A stretch of 34,035 nucleotides of DNA from Ignavibacteria bacterium (lineage in GTDB: Bacteria; Bacteroidota; Ignavibacteria; Kapaibacteriales; UBA961), in contig CANLII010000023.1 in assembly GCA_947491315.1 (NCBI GenBank), positions 1 through 34,035 of the forward strand, given 5' to 3'. Positions 25,618 to 33,046 of the stretch are shown piece after piece; the stretch's first letter is position 1, and each line of letters opens with the position of its first letter. A program made the position numbers and the translations under genes. The notes under the pieces were generated by a model. It was not told where the DNA came from and did not search any database. It saw nothing but the letters and a program-made list of their open reading frames with translations.

Positions 25618-27195
25618 ATTATCAAATATCTTTCCATTGCAAGTATAGTGTAATGTATAGATTCCTGAAGATACATTAGCTGTGCTGATTGCTAATTCTG
25701 ATGAAGGCATATTATGATGCTCGAATATTAATCTTCCATCAGATGAATAACAGAAGATCGATGAATTGCCTCCACAGTCAATATTCAATCGGATGAGATT
25801 ATTCTGTGAATCATATGTGAAAAGAGGGTTTTCATTTGTGGTTTCATTGATCCCGGTTGTCATGCAAAATCCACCCTTTCCAATGAGTTTGGTCATTTCT
25901 TGACAGAGATATGCATAATTATCTTGTTCAATTGGTGTAAGAACCTTTAACAACAAATCATTCTTCTCTTCCGGATCATTGATGAGATTAAAGAACTTCT
26001 GCGAGCCATTGTCGAAATCAATCAGCTTAAACTCTTCATTTCGCATTGTCTTTCCATCAAATTGCGCAGGCGTATTTTTAAATACTTCGCTAAAAGACCA
26101 TTCTCTTATGGATGTATCCGAATATAAAATGATTGGTAAAAGACTTTTTGAATCAACCGGTTTCTCATTTGGAATCGCTTTCTTCCAGTCCATAAAACCA
26201 AAGAGCTCAAGTACTGTAGCAAAGATGTCTTGAGTATTGACCAAAGCATTGGAAATTCTTCCGGGATTGTTAACCGATGGACCCGATATGATGAATGGTA
26301 CGCTAATTCCATCTTGGTACACACTCCCTTTGGCTCTTGTTGTCCCTTGATATACGCGAGGATCACTTCCATTGTCACCAATGAAAATGAAATCGGTACT
26401 ATCAAAACGATTGATTGCTTTCAATGAATCAAAAAGTCGACCAATCTCTCGATCCAATGCCTCGCACATGGCTTTGTAATACGGTACAACACTTGTTGCA
26501 GTATCTTGTGCATTACCTTTTAGACTGGAATATGAGTGAAGATTGCTTGGTGGGAGATCAAATGGTGAATGTGGCGCATTATATGCCACCCATAAAAACA
26601 CCTGCTTATTCGAAGGAATTGTTTTGAGCCAATCAATTGCATTATTGGTGGTTTCGATTGTTGCATAGGTGCTACATATCGCCACACTTCCATTCTTGAT
26701 TTTATTCCACGCATAATAATTGGGCAATGTTCCGCCAAAACTACCCTCATAATAATCATATCCCATTTTGGTAGGAATGGTGAAATTACTTTGTGGCATT
26801 TGAGTATGAAGATGCCATTTTCCAATATTTGCTTTTGAAATTCCTTGGGGATTATAGGTATTCAGTAATCGGGGAATGGTAATCTCAGATGTGTCCAAGG
26901 TGTTTGAATTTTGCCCTCCAACTGCATCCCCAATACCCGTTCTGAAACTATGTCTTCCTGTTAGAATTCCCGCTCTTGTTGGTGAGCACAGTGGATTCGA
27001 CCAAGCACGAGTGAATCGAATTCCTTTTGTAAGCAGTGATCTCACATTTGGCATGATGACAGTATCGCCATGCTGTTCATAAAAGCCACAGTATTCAAGT
27101 CCCAAATCATCGGCAATGATGAGAACTACATTTCTTTGTGCATATGCGGTTGAAATGCTCAGACAGAATGTGAGCAGAATAATATATAGTTTCAT
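25597..27195 (-). CDS. T9SS-exported sulfatase (arylsulfatase family)
   Basis: 532 residues. Signal peptide MKLYIILLTFCLSISTAYAQ, then VVLIIADDLG (D29/D30 metal ligands) and the sulfatase signature LCSPTRAGILTGR (69-81), in which Cys70 is the residue converted to formylglycine. A second metal-binding site is FIGDNGSDPR (about 273), and GKWHLH (about 126) supplies active-site Lys/His. Residues about 450-532 form a T9SS type A tail (LFTYDSQNNLIRLN, SSDGRLIFEH, VSSGIYTLHYT, VIRR). It should release sulfate from an external sulfated sugar or aryl ester, pointing to use of algal-type polysaccharide. Maturation needs a sulfatase-maturating enzyme, not in the window. It lies 29 bases after the ion-channel gene. 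Confidence 0.93.
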   Translation of the reverse strand: MKLYIILLTFCLSISTAYAQRNVVLIIADDLGLEYCGFYEQHGDTVIMPNVRSLLTKGIRFTRAWSNPLCSPTRAGILTGRHSFRTGIGDAVGGQNSNTLDTSEITIPRLLNTYNPQGISKANIGKWHLHTQMPQSNFTIPTKMGYDYYEGSFGGTLPNYYAWNKIKNGSVAICSTYATIETTNNAIDWLKTIPSNKQVFLWVAYNAPHSPFDLPPSNLHSYSSLKGNAQDTATSVVPYYKAMCEALDREIGRLFDSLKAINRFDSTDFIFIGDNGSDPRVYQGTTRAKGSVYQDGISVPFIISGPSVNNPGRISNALVNTQDIFATVLELFGFMDWKKAIPNEKPVDSKSLLPIILYSDTSIREWSFSEVFKNTPAQFDGKTMRNEEFKLIDFDNGSQKFFNLINDPEEKNDLLLKVLTPIEQDNYAYLCQEMTKLIGKGGFCMTTGINETTNENPLFTYDSQNNLIRLNIDCGGNSSIFCYSSDGRLIFEHHNMPSSELAISTANVSSGIYTLHYTCNGKIFDNLFVIRR

Positions 27196-27224
27196 TATTA
27201 TTGAAATATTTTATGAAATATGAA

Positions 27225-28187
27225 TCAATCCATATGACTCATGATGATGCCGATCAATATACTGGTATAAGACAATGCGAATGCATAGAATGAAAACTTA
27301 TCCAATACTTTGGAAAGATGAATAGACTTTGGGGTACCTTTCTCATAAAGATGTAGTGATATCACCGAAATAGTGATGATGAGAAAGATGTATACGAGTG
27401 TCACATTATGTATATCATCCAGCATTGTTACTTGATTTGTTGAGGGCACCATTCCTTCGATGATATATTTATTACCGATGGTTGCGAAAAGTCCTCCAAC
27501 GCAGAGTCCGAAACGAGGATCGATATTGAATGGCTTGATGAAAAACACGCAACAGGAAATCACGAATGCAACTAATACACCCGTTATCAATTTGAATAAA
27601 ACGAGAAATGATTCTTTTCGTTCAAGTTCAATCACCATATTGAATGAGGAATTATAACTCGTATTACCAATCATTTCTGAACCAAAATTTGTGGAATATT
27701 TTGATTCGGTGAGTGTAAATTTTGTTTCTTTGATATACCATTCGGGAAGTAATTTCTCAAGTGAATCTTGATATCCTGAATTCTTCCTGTCAGCTATGAA
27801 AATCATTTTGGTTGTATCATGTTTGGATGACTCAACGGAAATAACCAGTGTTTGTTTATCAAACGGATAGTCTTTCGTTATCCATAATTGTCGTACCGTA
27901 GCTTTCGTTTTTGTGGAAAAGAGAATATCCTTCCCAAAATTCTGAAGATAGGGCGATTCAAGTGTTACATCATTTGAATTCATGACTTCGAATTCATTTG
28001 CGAAATCATATATGGGGTTTTGATATCTGCACCAATAATATGCATCATACTTAAATGAATGTGCCGATAAATCCAAATCATGTAGAGAAGTGAGATACAT
28101 TCCAATCAGTACCGTATCTGGCTTGGCATGAACCTGAAATGAGACTATAGAGAATATAAACAGAAAAAGAGTATAGATTGTTTTCAT
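27225..28187 (-). CDS. Pentameric ligand-gated ion channel (Cys-loop receptor) homologue
   Basis: 320 residues with a signal peptide (about 1-21, ending QVHA). Residues 24-190 match the beta-sandwich ligand-binding domain of prokaryotic channels such as GLIC/ELIC: VLIGMYLTSLHDLDL (26-40), an aromatic YDAYYWCRY stretch, VRQLWITKDYPFDKQTL (98-114), where YPFDKQ corresponds to the FPxD motif of the Cys-loop position without the two bracketing cysteines, and FNMVIELERK before the membrane. Four membrane helices follow: M1 194-217, M2 223-245, M3 261-282, M4 299-317, the pLGIC arrangement. The short M3-M4 link is prokaryote-like. Ligand and ion selectivity are unknown. It lies between the YHYH and sulfatase genes on the same strand. 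Confidence 0.85.
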   Translation of the reverse strand: MKTIYTLFLFIFSIVSFQVHAKPDTVLIGMYLTSLHDLDLSAHSFKYDAYYWCRYQNPIYDFANEFEVMNSNDVTLESPYLQNFGKDILFSTKTKATVRQLWITKDYPFDKQTLVISVESSKHDTTKMIFIADRKNSGYQDSLEKLLPEWYIKETKFTLTESKYSTNFGSEMIGNTSYNSSFNMVIELERKESFLVLFKLITGVLVAFVISCCVFFIKPFNIDPRFGLCVGGLFATIGNKYIIEGMVPSTNQVTMLDDIHNVTLVYIFLIITISVISLHLYEKGTPKSIHLSKVLDKFSFYAFALSYTSILIGIIMSHMD

Positions 28188-28235
28188 GAATTACTTTGAA
28201 TAAGTATGAATAATATGATGCAATTTTACGGCGAA

Positions 28236-28253
28236 AAGGAATCCAATATCCTT
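28236..28253 (-). terminator. Weak terminator-like hairpin after the YHYH gene
   Basis: AAGGA/TCCTT stem of 5 bp with an 8-base loop followed by only four T on the minus strand, in the 86-base gap between the YHYH and channel genes. Thermodynamically weak. Confidence 0.25.
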
Positions 28254-28273
28254 CAAGTTTTCCCCAATGGTAT

Positions 28274-29611
28274 TCACTTTCTTTTCATCAATACTTCTTG
28301 CTGAAATGTCTTGTCTCGATTGGAAACTCGCAGTGCATACACGCCATCATAGAGCAAGGAACAATCAATGTGAGAAATGGTGCTTCCTTGTTCAAGTACT
28401 CCATTAGCAATCTCTATTCCTTGAAGATTATACATGGTGATATTCACTCTTTCTGTTATCAGATTATTGGCTTGAATGATGAGAAGATCATTGGATGCAA
28501 AGAAGATGGTAAAAGCATTTGAATTCAACTCTTGCACGGAAGTGGTTCCTGTATAGGTATCGACAGATTCACTTACTTGATTCACTTTTGCTGCAACAAT
28601 GGATCCATAGAATGTGGGACCAATCGCATAGGGAAATGCTGAATTCCATTGCTCATCCACCGTGCAGAAATAGGCATAGGTGCCATTTGGATAGTCCGGA
28701 GTAATGCAGAAACGACCATTATGTATATCCATATAGTCATCTTCACCGGGATGTGAAATAAATTCATAATCCTCATTGAAATATCCCAAAGGATATGTGC
28801 CATTCACCGGAGGACCATCAGTCACATCCGTACCATTTGCATATTGCTTGCGTTCGGTGATTGAGCGCAAACGATATCCTGATTGCATTCTAACGATTCC
28901 ACCGGTTCCATCTATATTTTTGTATCCAAAAGCTCCATAGACTGGAAATCCATCATAAGCGAAACCGATGAGGGGTGAATGTCTTGCCGGATTGATTGCA
29001 TATAAGCCCTCAGCATCATAAAGCGAGCATACATCATATATGACCTTTTTATCTAGTTTGAATGCGGAAGGATTCTGATGATGATGATAATTTCCCATGG
29101 CGGGATGTCCTTTCGAACAGTCAAACCCTATGCGCTCCGCCACGATTGCATCTCGATTCCAAATGCCATCACCTTTGCCCATGATAGGTCCACCAAGAAC
29201 TTTCTGCTGTGCATTATTCCATGACACACCATCACGAGCATCAAACAATGCAACCCCATTTATGAAAAGTCCGATATTGCCCATTGTGGTTTTCACGGGA
29301 GTTCCTTCATTCTTTACGACTTGTAAAGGAAAACGAAAAATTCCATTCTGACTTTGTGCTTGCGATGGATTTCCATCTTGAAATGGTCCTGTTGGATATG
29401 TTGGAATGCCATTACTTGAGACATAGACATTATTTGCTGAATATCTCACCAATTGCACATTGGCTTTGATATTGTTGCTGATTGCCGTGGGATTATTCTT
29501 CATATAATAACTTCCGTTCACAGTAGTATTCTGTAACCAAGAAGTAATAATCGGATTGGTTTGAGAAAATGCAGTACATGCACTCATGAGTAGTAAAAGG
29601 TATTTCATCAT
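28274..29611 (-). CDS. YHYH-domain protein with T9SS sorting domain
   Basis: 445 residues with a signal peptide (about 1-16, ending AFS). The central YHYH domain (about 85-330) shows GVALFDARDGVSW, GNYHHHQNP (173-181), FAYDGFPVYG (217-226) and the late DIHNGRFCITPDYPNGTYAYF block, with His and Asp residues that could hold a metal. From about 365 a T9SS type A tail follows (FASNDLLIIQ, MYNLQGIEIANG, LLYDGVYALRVS, and a basic end MKRK). The biochemical role of YHYH proteins is not settled. Its ATG overlaps the stop of the MbnH-like gene by 4 bases, so it is translated with the MbnP/MbnH-like pair and may take part in the same metal or redox process. Confidence 0.9.
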   Translation of the reverse strand: MMKYLLLLMSACTAFSQTNPIITSWLQNTTVNGSYYMKNNPTAISNNIKANVQLVRYSANNVYVSSNGIPTYPTGPFQDGNPSQAQSQNGIFRFPLQVVKNEGTPVKTTMGNIGLFINGVALFDARDGVSWNNAQQKVLGGPIMGKGDGIWNRDAIVAERIGFDCSKGHPAMGNYHHHQNPSAFKLDKKVIYDVCSLYDAEGLYAINPARHSPLIGFAYDGFPVYGAFGYKNIDGTGGIVRMQSGYRLRSITERKQYANGTDVTDGPPVNGTYPLGYFNEDYEFISHPGEDDYMDIHNGRFCITPDYPNGTYAYFCTVDEQWNSAFPYAIGPTFYGSIVAAKVNQVSESVDTYTGTTSVQELNSNAFTIFFASNDLLIIQANNLITERVNITMYNLQGIEIANGVLEQGSTISHIDCSLLYDGVYALRVSNRDKTFQQEVLMKRK

Positions 29612-30603
29612 TGATTCCTTTGAGGATACTGTTTTGTTGAAAATGCAGGATTAAAAATAAAAGTGCGATCTGTCAATGCATGAAGGAATGACATCAAGTC
29701 CGTGATATCATGTGAGCTTAGTGGAATGAGATGTTTGATACTTCTTGTTTCATCATGCATATTGATTCCTTCAGCATAATGGTTGAGTACTTCTCTCAAT
29801 CTTTTGAAACGACCATCATGCATATAGGGAAATGAATAGAGAAGATTTCTCAAAGTTGGGATTTTAAAATGTCTGATCTGGGCACTATCCTGCGTGATCG
29901 CATATCTTCCCAGATCATTTAGAGTCGTATCAACTGGCAATGCATTATTGGCAAATTGTCCATTCGTGAACAATGGCTCTGCATGACATCGATTGCAGTA
30001 TTGTTTAAATAATACATATCCTTTTTTCTCTTGCTCTGTGAATTCCACCAAATGCATTCTCATGGAATCATAGCGAGAATTCCTTGAAATCAATGTGGAT
30101 TCATAATCCGCAATCGCTTTGAGTACATGCTTTGTTTGAATCGGTGATTCACCGAATGCCTTTTGTACCAAGTTTGAATACTTGGTTTGATTTCTTAATC
30201 TGTGAAGGATCGTATCGAGAGAATTATCCATTTCATGATGCGCTGTGAGAGGCGTCAACACTTGCGCCTCGAGTGAAAAACTTGCTCCGTCCCACATGAA
30301 TGATTCCGACCAAGCCAAATTGATCAATGACGGTGCATTGCGTCTGCCGATGCGATCTGCACTGCCATGACTCAGCGCATGATCGGAATGTGCAAATGCA
30401 TTGTATTGTGAATGACAGGATGCGCAAGAAACTGTGCTGTCTTTGGAGAGAATAGGATCATGAAACAATTCGCGACCAAGTGATACAATCGGTGAATCAG
30501 GATCCGCGATTGGATATTTCGGTTTCGGGAAATACTCATCGTTCACTGAAATGAATGACATCAGCAAAAACATTGAACAAGATATGAGTATGATATGTCT
30601 CAT
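29608..30603 (-). CDS. Diheme cytochrome c peroxidase/MauG-family protein (MbnH-like)
   Basis: 331 residues with a signal peptide (MRHIILISCSMFLLMSFISV). Two c-type haem sites are present: CASCH (60-64) with the block VSLGRELFHDPILSKD before it, and CNRCH (203-207). FPYMHDGRFKRLREVLNHYAEG (split over about 258-279) is the conserved C-terminal region of the cytochrome c peroxidase/MauG superfamily. In methanobactin systems MbnH is a member of this family that oxidises a tryptophan on its partner MbnP. The gene upstream in the transcript is MbnP-like, which makes an MbnH-type role more likely than peroxide detoxification. Start codon overlaps the MbnP-like stop by 4 bases. Confidence 0.9.
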   Translation of the reverse strand: MRHIILISCSMFLLMSFISVNDEYFPKPKYPIADPDSPIVSLGRELFHDPILSKDSTVSCASCHSQYNAFAHSDHALSHGSADRIGRRNAPSLINLAWSESFMWDGASFSLEAQVLTPLTAHHEMDNSLDTILHRLRNQTKYSNLVQKAFGESPIQTKHVLKAIADYESTLISRNSRYDSMRMHLVEFTEQEKKGYVLFKQYCNRCHAEPLFTNGQFANNALPVDTTLNDLGRYAITQDSAQIRHFKIPTLRNLLYSFPYMHDGRFKRLREVLNHYAEGINMHDETRSIKHLIPLSSHDITDLMSFLHALTDRTFIFNPAFSTKQYPQRNQ

Positions 30604-31256
30604 TGTTCAATGGTTATTGATCGTTGAAGAATACGCATGAGTTCATGAGCATGCTTTCCGGGTGACATCACAGTGCCTTGATAATTACTCAAAACCGCAT
30701 CTATGCAAGGAGCAATATCAATGGATAACTTGATTGGTGTATTTCGTGGAATTCTTAGTGGTATAGATACTTGATGAGGAGCTGTAAATCCCCCCAGATG
30801 CATTTGAAATATGTGATTTCTTTGCATTGATCTTTGAGAAATCCCCTCGATTTTCACATTGATATATCCTGAATTCCATGTCCAAAACATTCCATGAATG
30901 GGATCAAGCGCTCCCGAGAAATTCGTTTTCACCGTTTGCATGCTGTCGATTCCAATAATCACGCTCTCAGCATCATCTGGTATCGAACATATAAGATTAT
31001 CCTCTATGTCCAAGAGATGAACAAAAGTATCTGTCAAAGTTGGTATAACTATATATGCTTTGAAACTCGTGATGATGATACTGTCATTATTGTGAACTAT
31101 CGATGAGTGGAGTACGACAGGCGTATTGGCAATCATTGGCTTGAGAGATAACTCTCGGCCAAATATGAATGTGGAATAGAGAATGGATACTATCAAAAGG
31201 AGTAGATTCAAGTGTTTCGGAGACAATGAGAAAATATCCCAATAATGACACATCAT
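30600..31256 (-). CDS. MbnP-like periplasmic protein
   Basis: 218 residues; hydrophobic signal segment at about 15-33. The mature part has the MbnP pattern: IIGIDSMQTVKTNFSG (100-115), ALDPIHGMFWTWNSGYINVK (116-135), where W125 and W127 lie in the conserved aromatic motif, FQMHLGGF (150-157) and the hydrophobic VSIPLRIPRN (163-172). In Methylosinus trichosporium MbnP binds copper and has a tryptophan turned into kynurenine by its MauG-like partner MbnH. The MbnH-like gene overlaps by 4 bases, supporting the same pair. Which Trp would be modified cannot be read from sequence. No methanobactin peptide gene was found here, so the pair is likely a general copper or redox unit. Confidence 0.82.
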   Translation of the reverse strand: MMCHYWDIFSLSPKHLNLLLLIVSILYSTFIFGRELSLKPMIANTPVVLHSSIVHNNDSIIITSFKAYIVIPTLTDTFVHLLDIEDNLICSIPDDAESVIIGIDSMQTVKTNFSGALDPIHGMFWTWNSGYINVKIEGISQRSMQRNHIFQMHLGGFTAPHQVSIPLRIPRNTPIKLSIDIAPCIDAVLSNYQGTVMSPGKHAHELMRILQRSITIEQ

Positions 31257-31294
31257 TGTGACATCAGGTTACCACTTTGAAGAGAAAGATAGTC

Positions 31295-31705
31295 CTAGCG
31301 CAAAAAAGGGATATGTTTTTTCATGATGTATATTACCGCTGCCGCAACGACTATATGCATGATATTGAGTGAAATAGCATATCCAACCGGCACTTCGGGT
31401 ATGAAGAGAAAAGGACTGAAAAATGAAAGAAGAAGCATGATCCATGCAATTCTTTGAAATATACGAAATGCATCACGGGCGAAGAGTGCAATCACGAAAT
31501 AGACAGCACTTGCTATCACGGAAGAGATAATTGAGGAAATGATTGCATTGTGTACACCCAATGGTTCACCCGGCATAATCTGTACCGTGTCATTAATTGC
31601 ACCAAGATTCTTGAATGCATAAAATAAGGCACTATTCATGATTGATGCTGCCAAACCCGCCAACAAGCCTTTGATGAGGGAGGACTTTAGAGTAATGGAT
31701 GCCAT
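31295..31705 (-). CDS. Four-helix membrane protein (DUF6069-like)
   Basis: 136 residues, no cleavable signal. Four hydrophobic helices: about 9-30 (LIKGLLAGLAASIMNSALFYAF), 53-75 (AIISSIISSVIASAVYFVIALF), 84-105 and 107-129 (YAISLNIMHIVVAAAVIYIM). This matches small DUF6069-type proteins of unknown function. It lies 38 bases upstream of the MbnP-like gene on the same strand and could be the first gene of that transcript. Confidence 0.68.
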   Translation of the reverse strand: MASITLKSSLIKGLLAGLAASIMNSALFYAFKNLGAINDTVQIMPGEPLGVHNAIISSIISSVIASAVYFVIALFARDAFRIFQRIAWIMLLLSFFSPFLFIPEVPVGYAISLNIMHIVVAAAVIYIMKKHIPFLR

Positions 31706-31799
31706 GCCTGTATCTCAAATTGTCCCAAAAATTCACGAACTTCGTAAGTCGTGTAAATTAAACCCATTATTTTAATAAGACAATCAAAAATACATAATT

Positions 31800-33029
31800 A
31801 TGATACAGTTGCAAGACGGAGCATATGCCATAGGTGGAATTCAGATTACAGAACTCGTGAATTCTTTTGATACACCACTTTATGTCTATGATATAGACAT
31901 CATCGACAGGCAATATTCACGCTTGAAACAGGCATTTTCATCATGTAAAACACGCATAAACTTTGCCTGTAAAGCGCTGAATAATGTAAAAGTCATGCGA
32001 CATTTATATGATTTGGGTGCTTGTCTGGACACCGTATCAATTCAAGAAGTGTGGCTGGGACTCAAAGCAGGATTTACACCAGAAGAAATCATCTATACAC
32101 CGAATTGTGTGTCAATGGAAGAAATTGATCTCGCAGTCAAAGAAGGCGTGATGATCAATATCGATAATATCTCCATTCTTGAACAATTCGGCTTGAAATA
32201 TGGGAATACCGTTCCAATTTGCATTCGGATCAATCCACATGTGATGGCCGGTGGGAATATCAATATCTCAACAGGACATATTGATTCAAAATTTGGCATC
32301 TCTATCTATCAAATGCGACATGTGGACCGAGTGGTGAAAAATACCGGACTGAATGTCATTGGTCTTCACATGCACACGGGAAGTGATATCGTGGATGTTG
32401 ATATTTTCCTTCGTGCAGCAGATATTTTATTTGAACAAGCCGAGCATTTCCCCGATCTCACATTCATTGATTTCGGCAGTGGTTTCAAAGTGCCGTATAA
32501 GCCGGATGATCACTCCACGGACATCGAAGAATTGGGCGAAAAGCTTACTGCAAGATTCAAAGAATTCTGCACTGAATATGGTCGCGAATTGGAATTATGG
32601 TTCGAACCCGGAAAATTTCTCGTGAGTCAAGCAGGTACTTTTCTCGTGAAAGTAAATGTACTCAAGCAAACCACAGCCGCGATGTTCGTGGGAGTGGATA
32701 GTGGATTGAATCATCTCATCAGACCAATGCTGTATAATGGTTATCATCATATCACAAATGTGAGCAACCCTAATGGTGCTCTGAGATTATATGCTGTGGT
32801 TGGTTATATCTGTGAAACAGACACATTCGGCTGGGATAGAAAATTGAATGAAGTACGCGAAGGCGATATTCTCGCATTCAATAATGCCGGTGCTTATGGA
32901 ATGACAATGGCAAGCAATTATAATAGTCGATTTCGACCTGCGGAAGTGATGGTCAACAATGGCAAAGCTGAATTGATCAGAAGAAGGGAAACTTTGGACG
33001 ATATCTTGAGAAATCAAGTGCTCGATTAA
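31800..33029 (+). CDS. lysA: Diaminopimelate decarboxylase
   Basis: 409 residues, a PLP-dependent fold III (alanine-racemase-like barrel) decarboxylase converting meso-diaminopimelate to L-lysine in the cytoplasm. The PLP lysine is in NFACKALNN (K58). Further motifs are INPHVMAGGNINISTGHIDSKFG (split, about 139-161), GLHMHTGSD (about 187-195), IDFGSGFKVPY (about 222), WFEPGKFLVSQAG, and CETDTFGWDR (about 339), the substrate-recognition Cys block. NNAGAYGMTMASNYN closes the active site. Genes of Bacteroidota commonly have this CETDTFG form. The next gene starts 17 bases later. Confidence 0.94.
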   Translation: MIQLQDGAYAIGGIQITELVNSFDTPLYVYDIDIIDRQYSRLKQAFSSCKTRINFACKALNNVKVMRHLYDLGACLDTVSIQEVWLGLKAGFTPEEIIYTPNCVSMEEIDLAVKEGVMINIDNISILEQFGLKYGNTVPICIRINPHVMAGGNINISTGHIDSKFGISIYQMRHVDRVVKNTGLNVIGLHMHTGSDIVDVDIFLRAADILFEQAEHFPDLTFIDFGSGFKVPYKPDDHSTDIEELGEKLTARFKEFCTEYGRELELWFEPGKFLVSQAGTFLVKVNVLKQTTAAMFVGVDSGLNHLIRPMLYNGYHHITNVSNPNGALRLYAVVGYICETDTFGWDRKLNEVREGDILAFNNAGAYGMTMASNYNSRFRPAEVMVNNGKAELIRRRETLDDILRNQVLD

Positions 33030-33046
33030 CTATAGAGGGAGCAAAA

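Noticed and set aside
29608-30603. Classical cytochrome c peroxidase for peroxide defence
   Set aside because: Possible by fold, but overlap with an MbnP-like gene makes an MbnH-type role more likely; kept as alternative only.
30600-31256. Methanobactin biosynthesis cluster
   Set aside because: No MbnA precursor, MbnB or MbnC gene is visible near the MbnP/MbnH-like pair.
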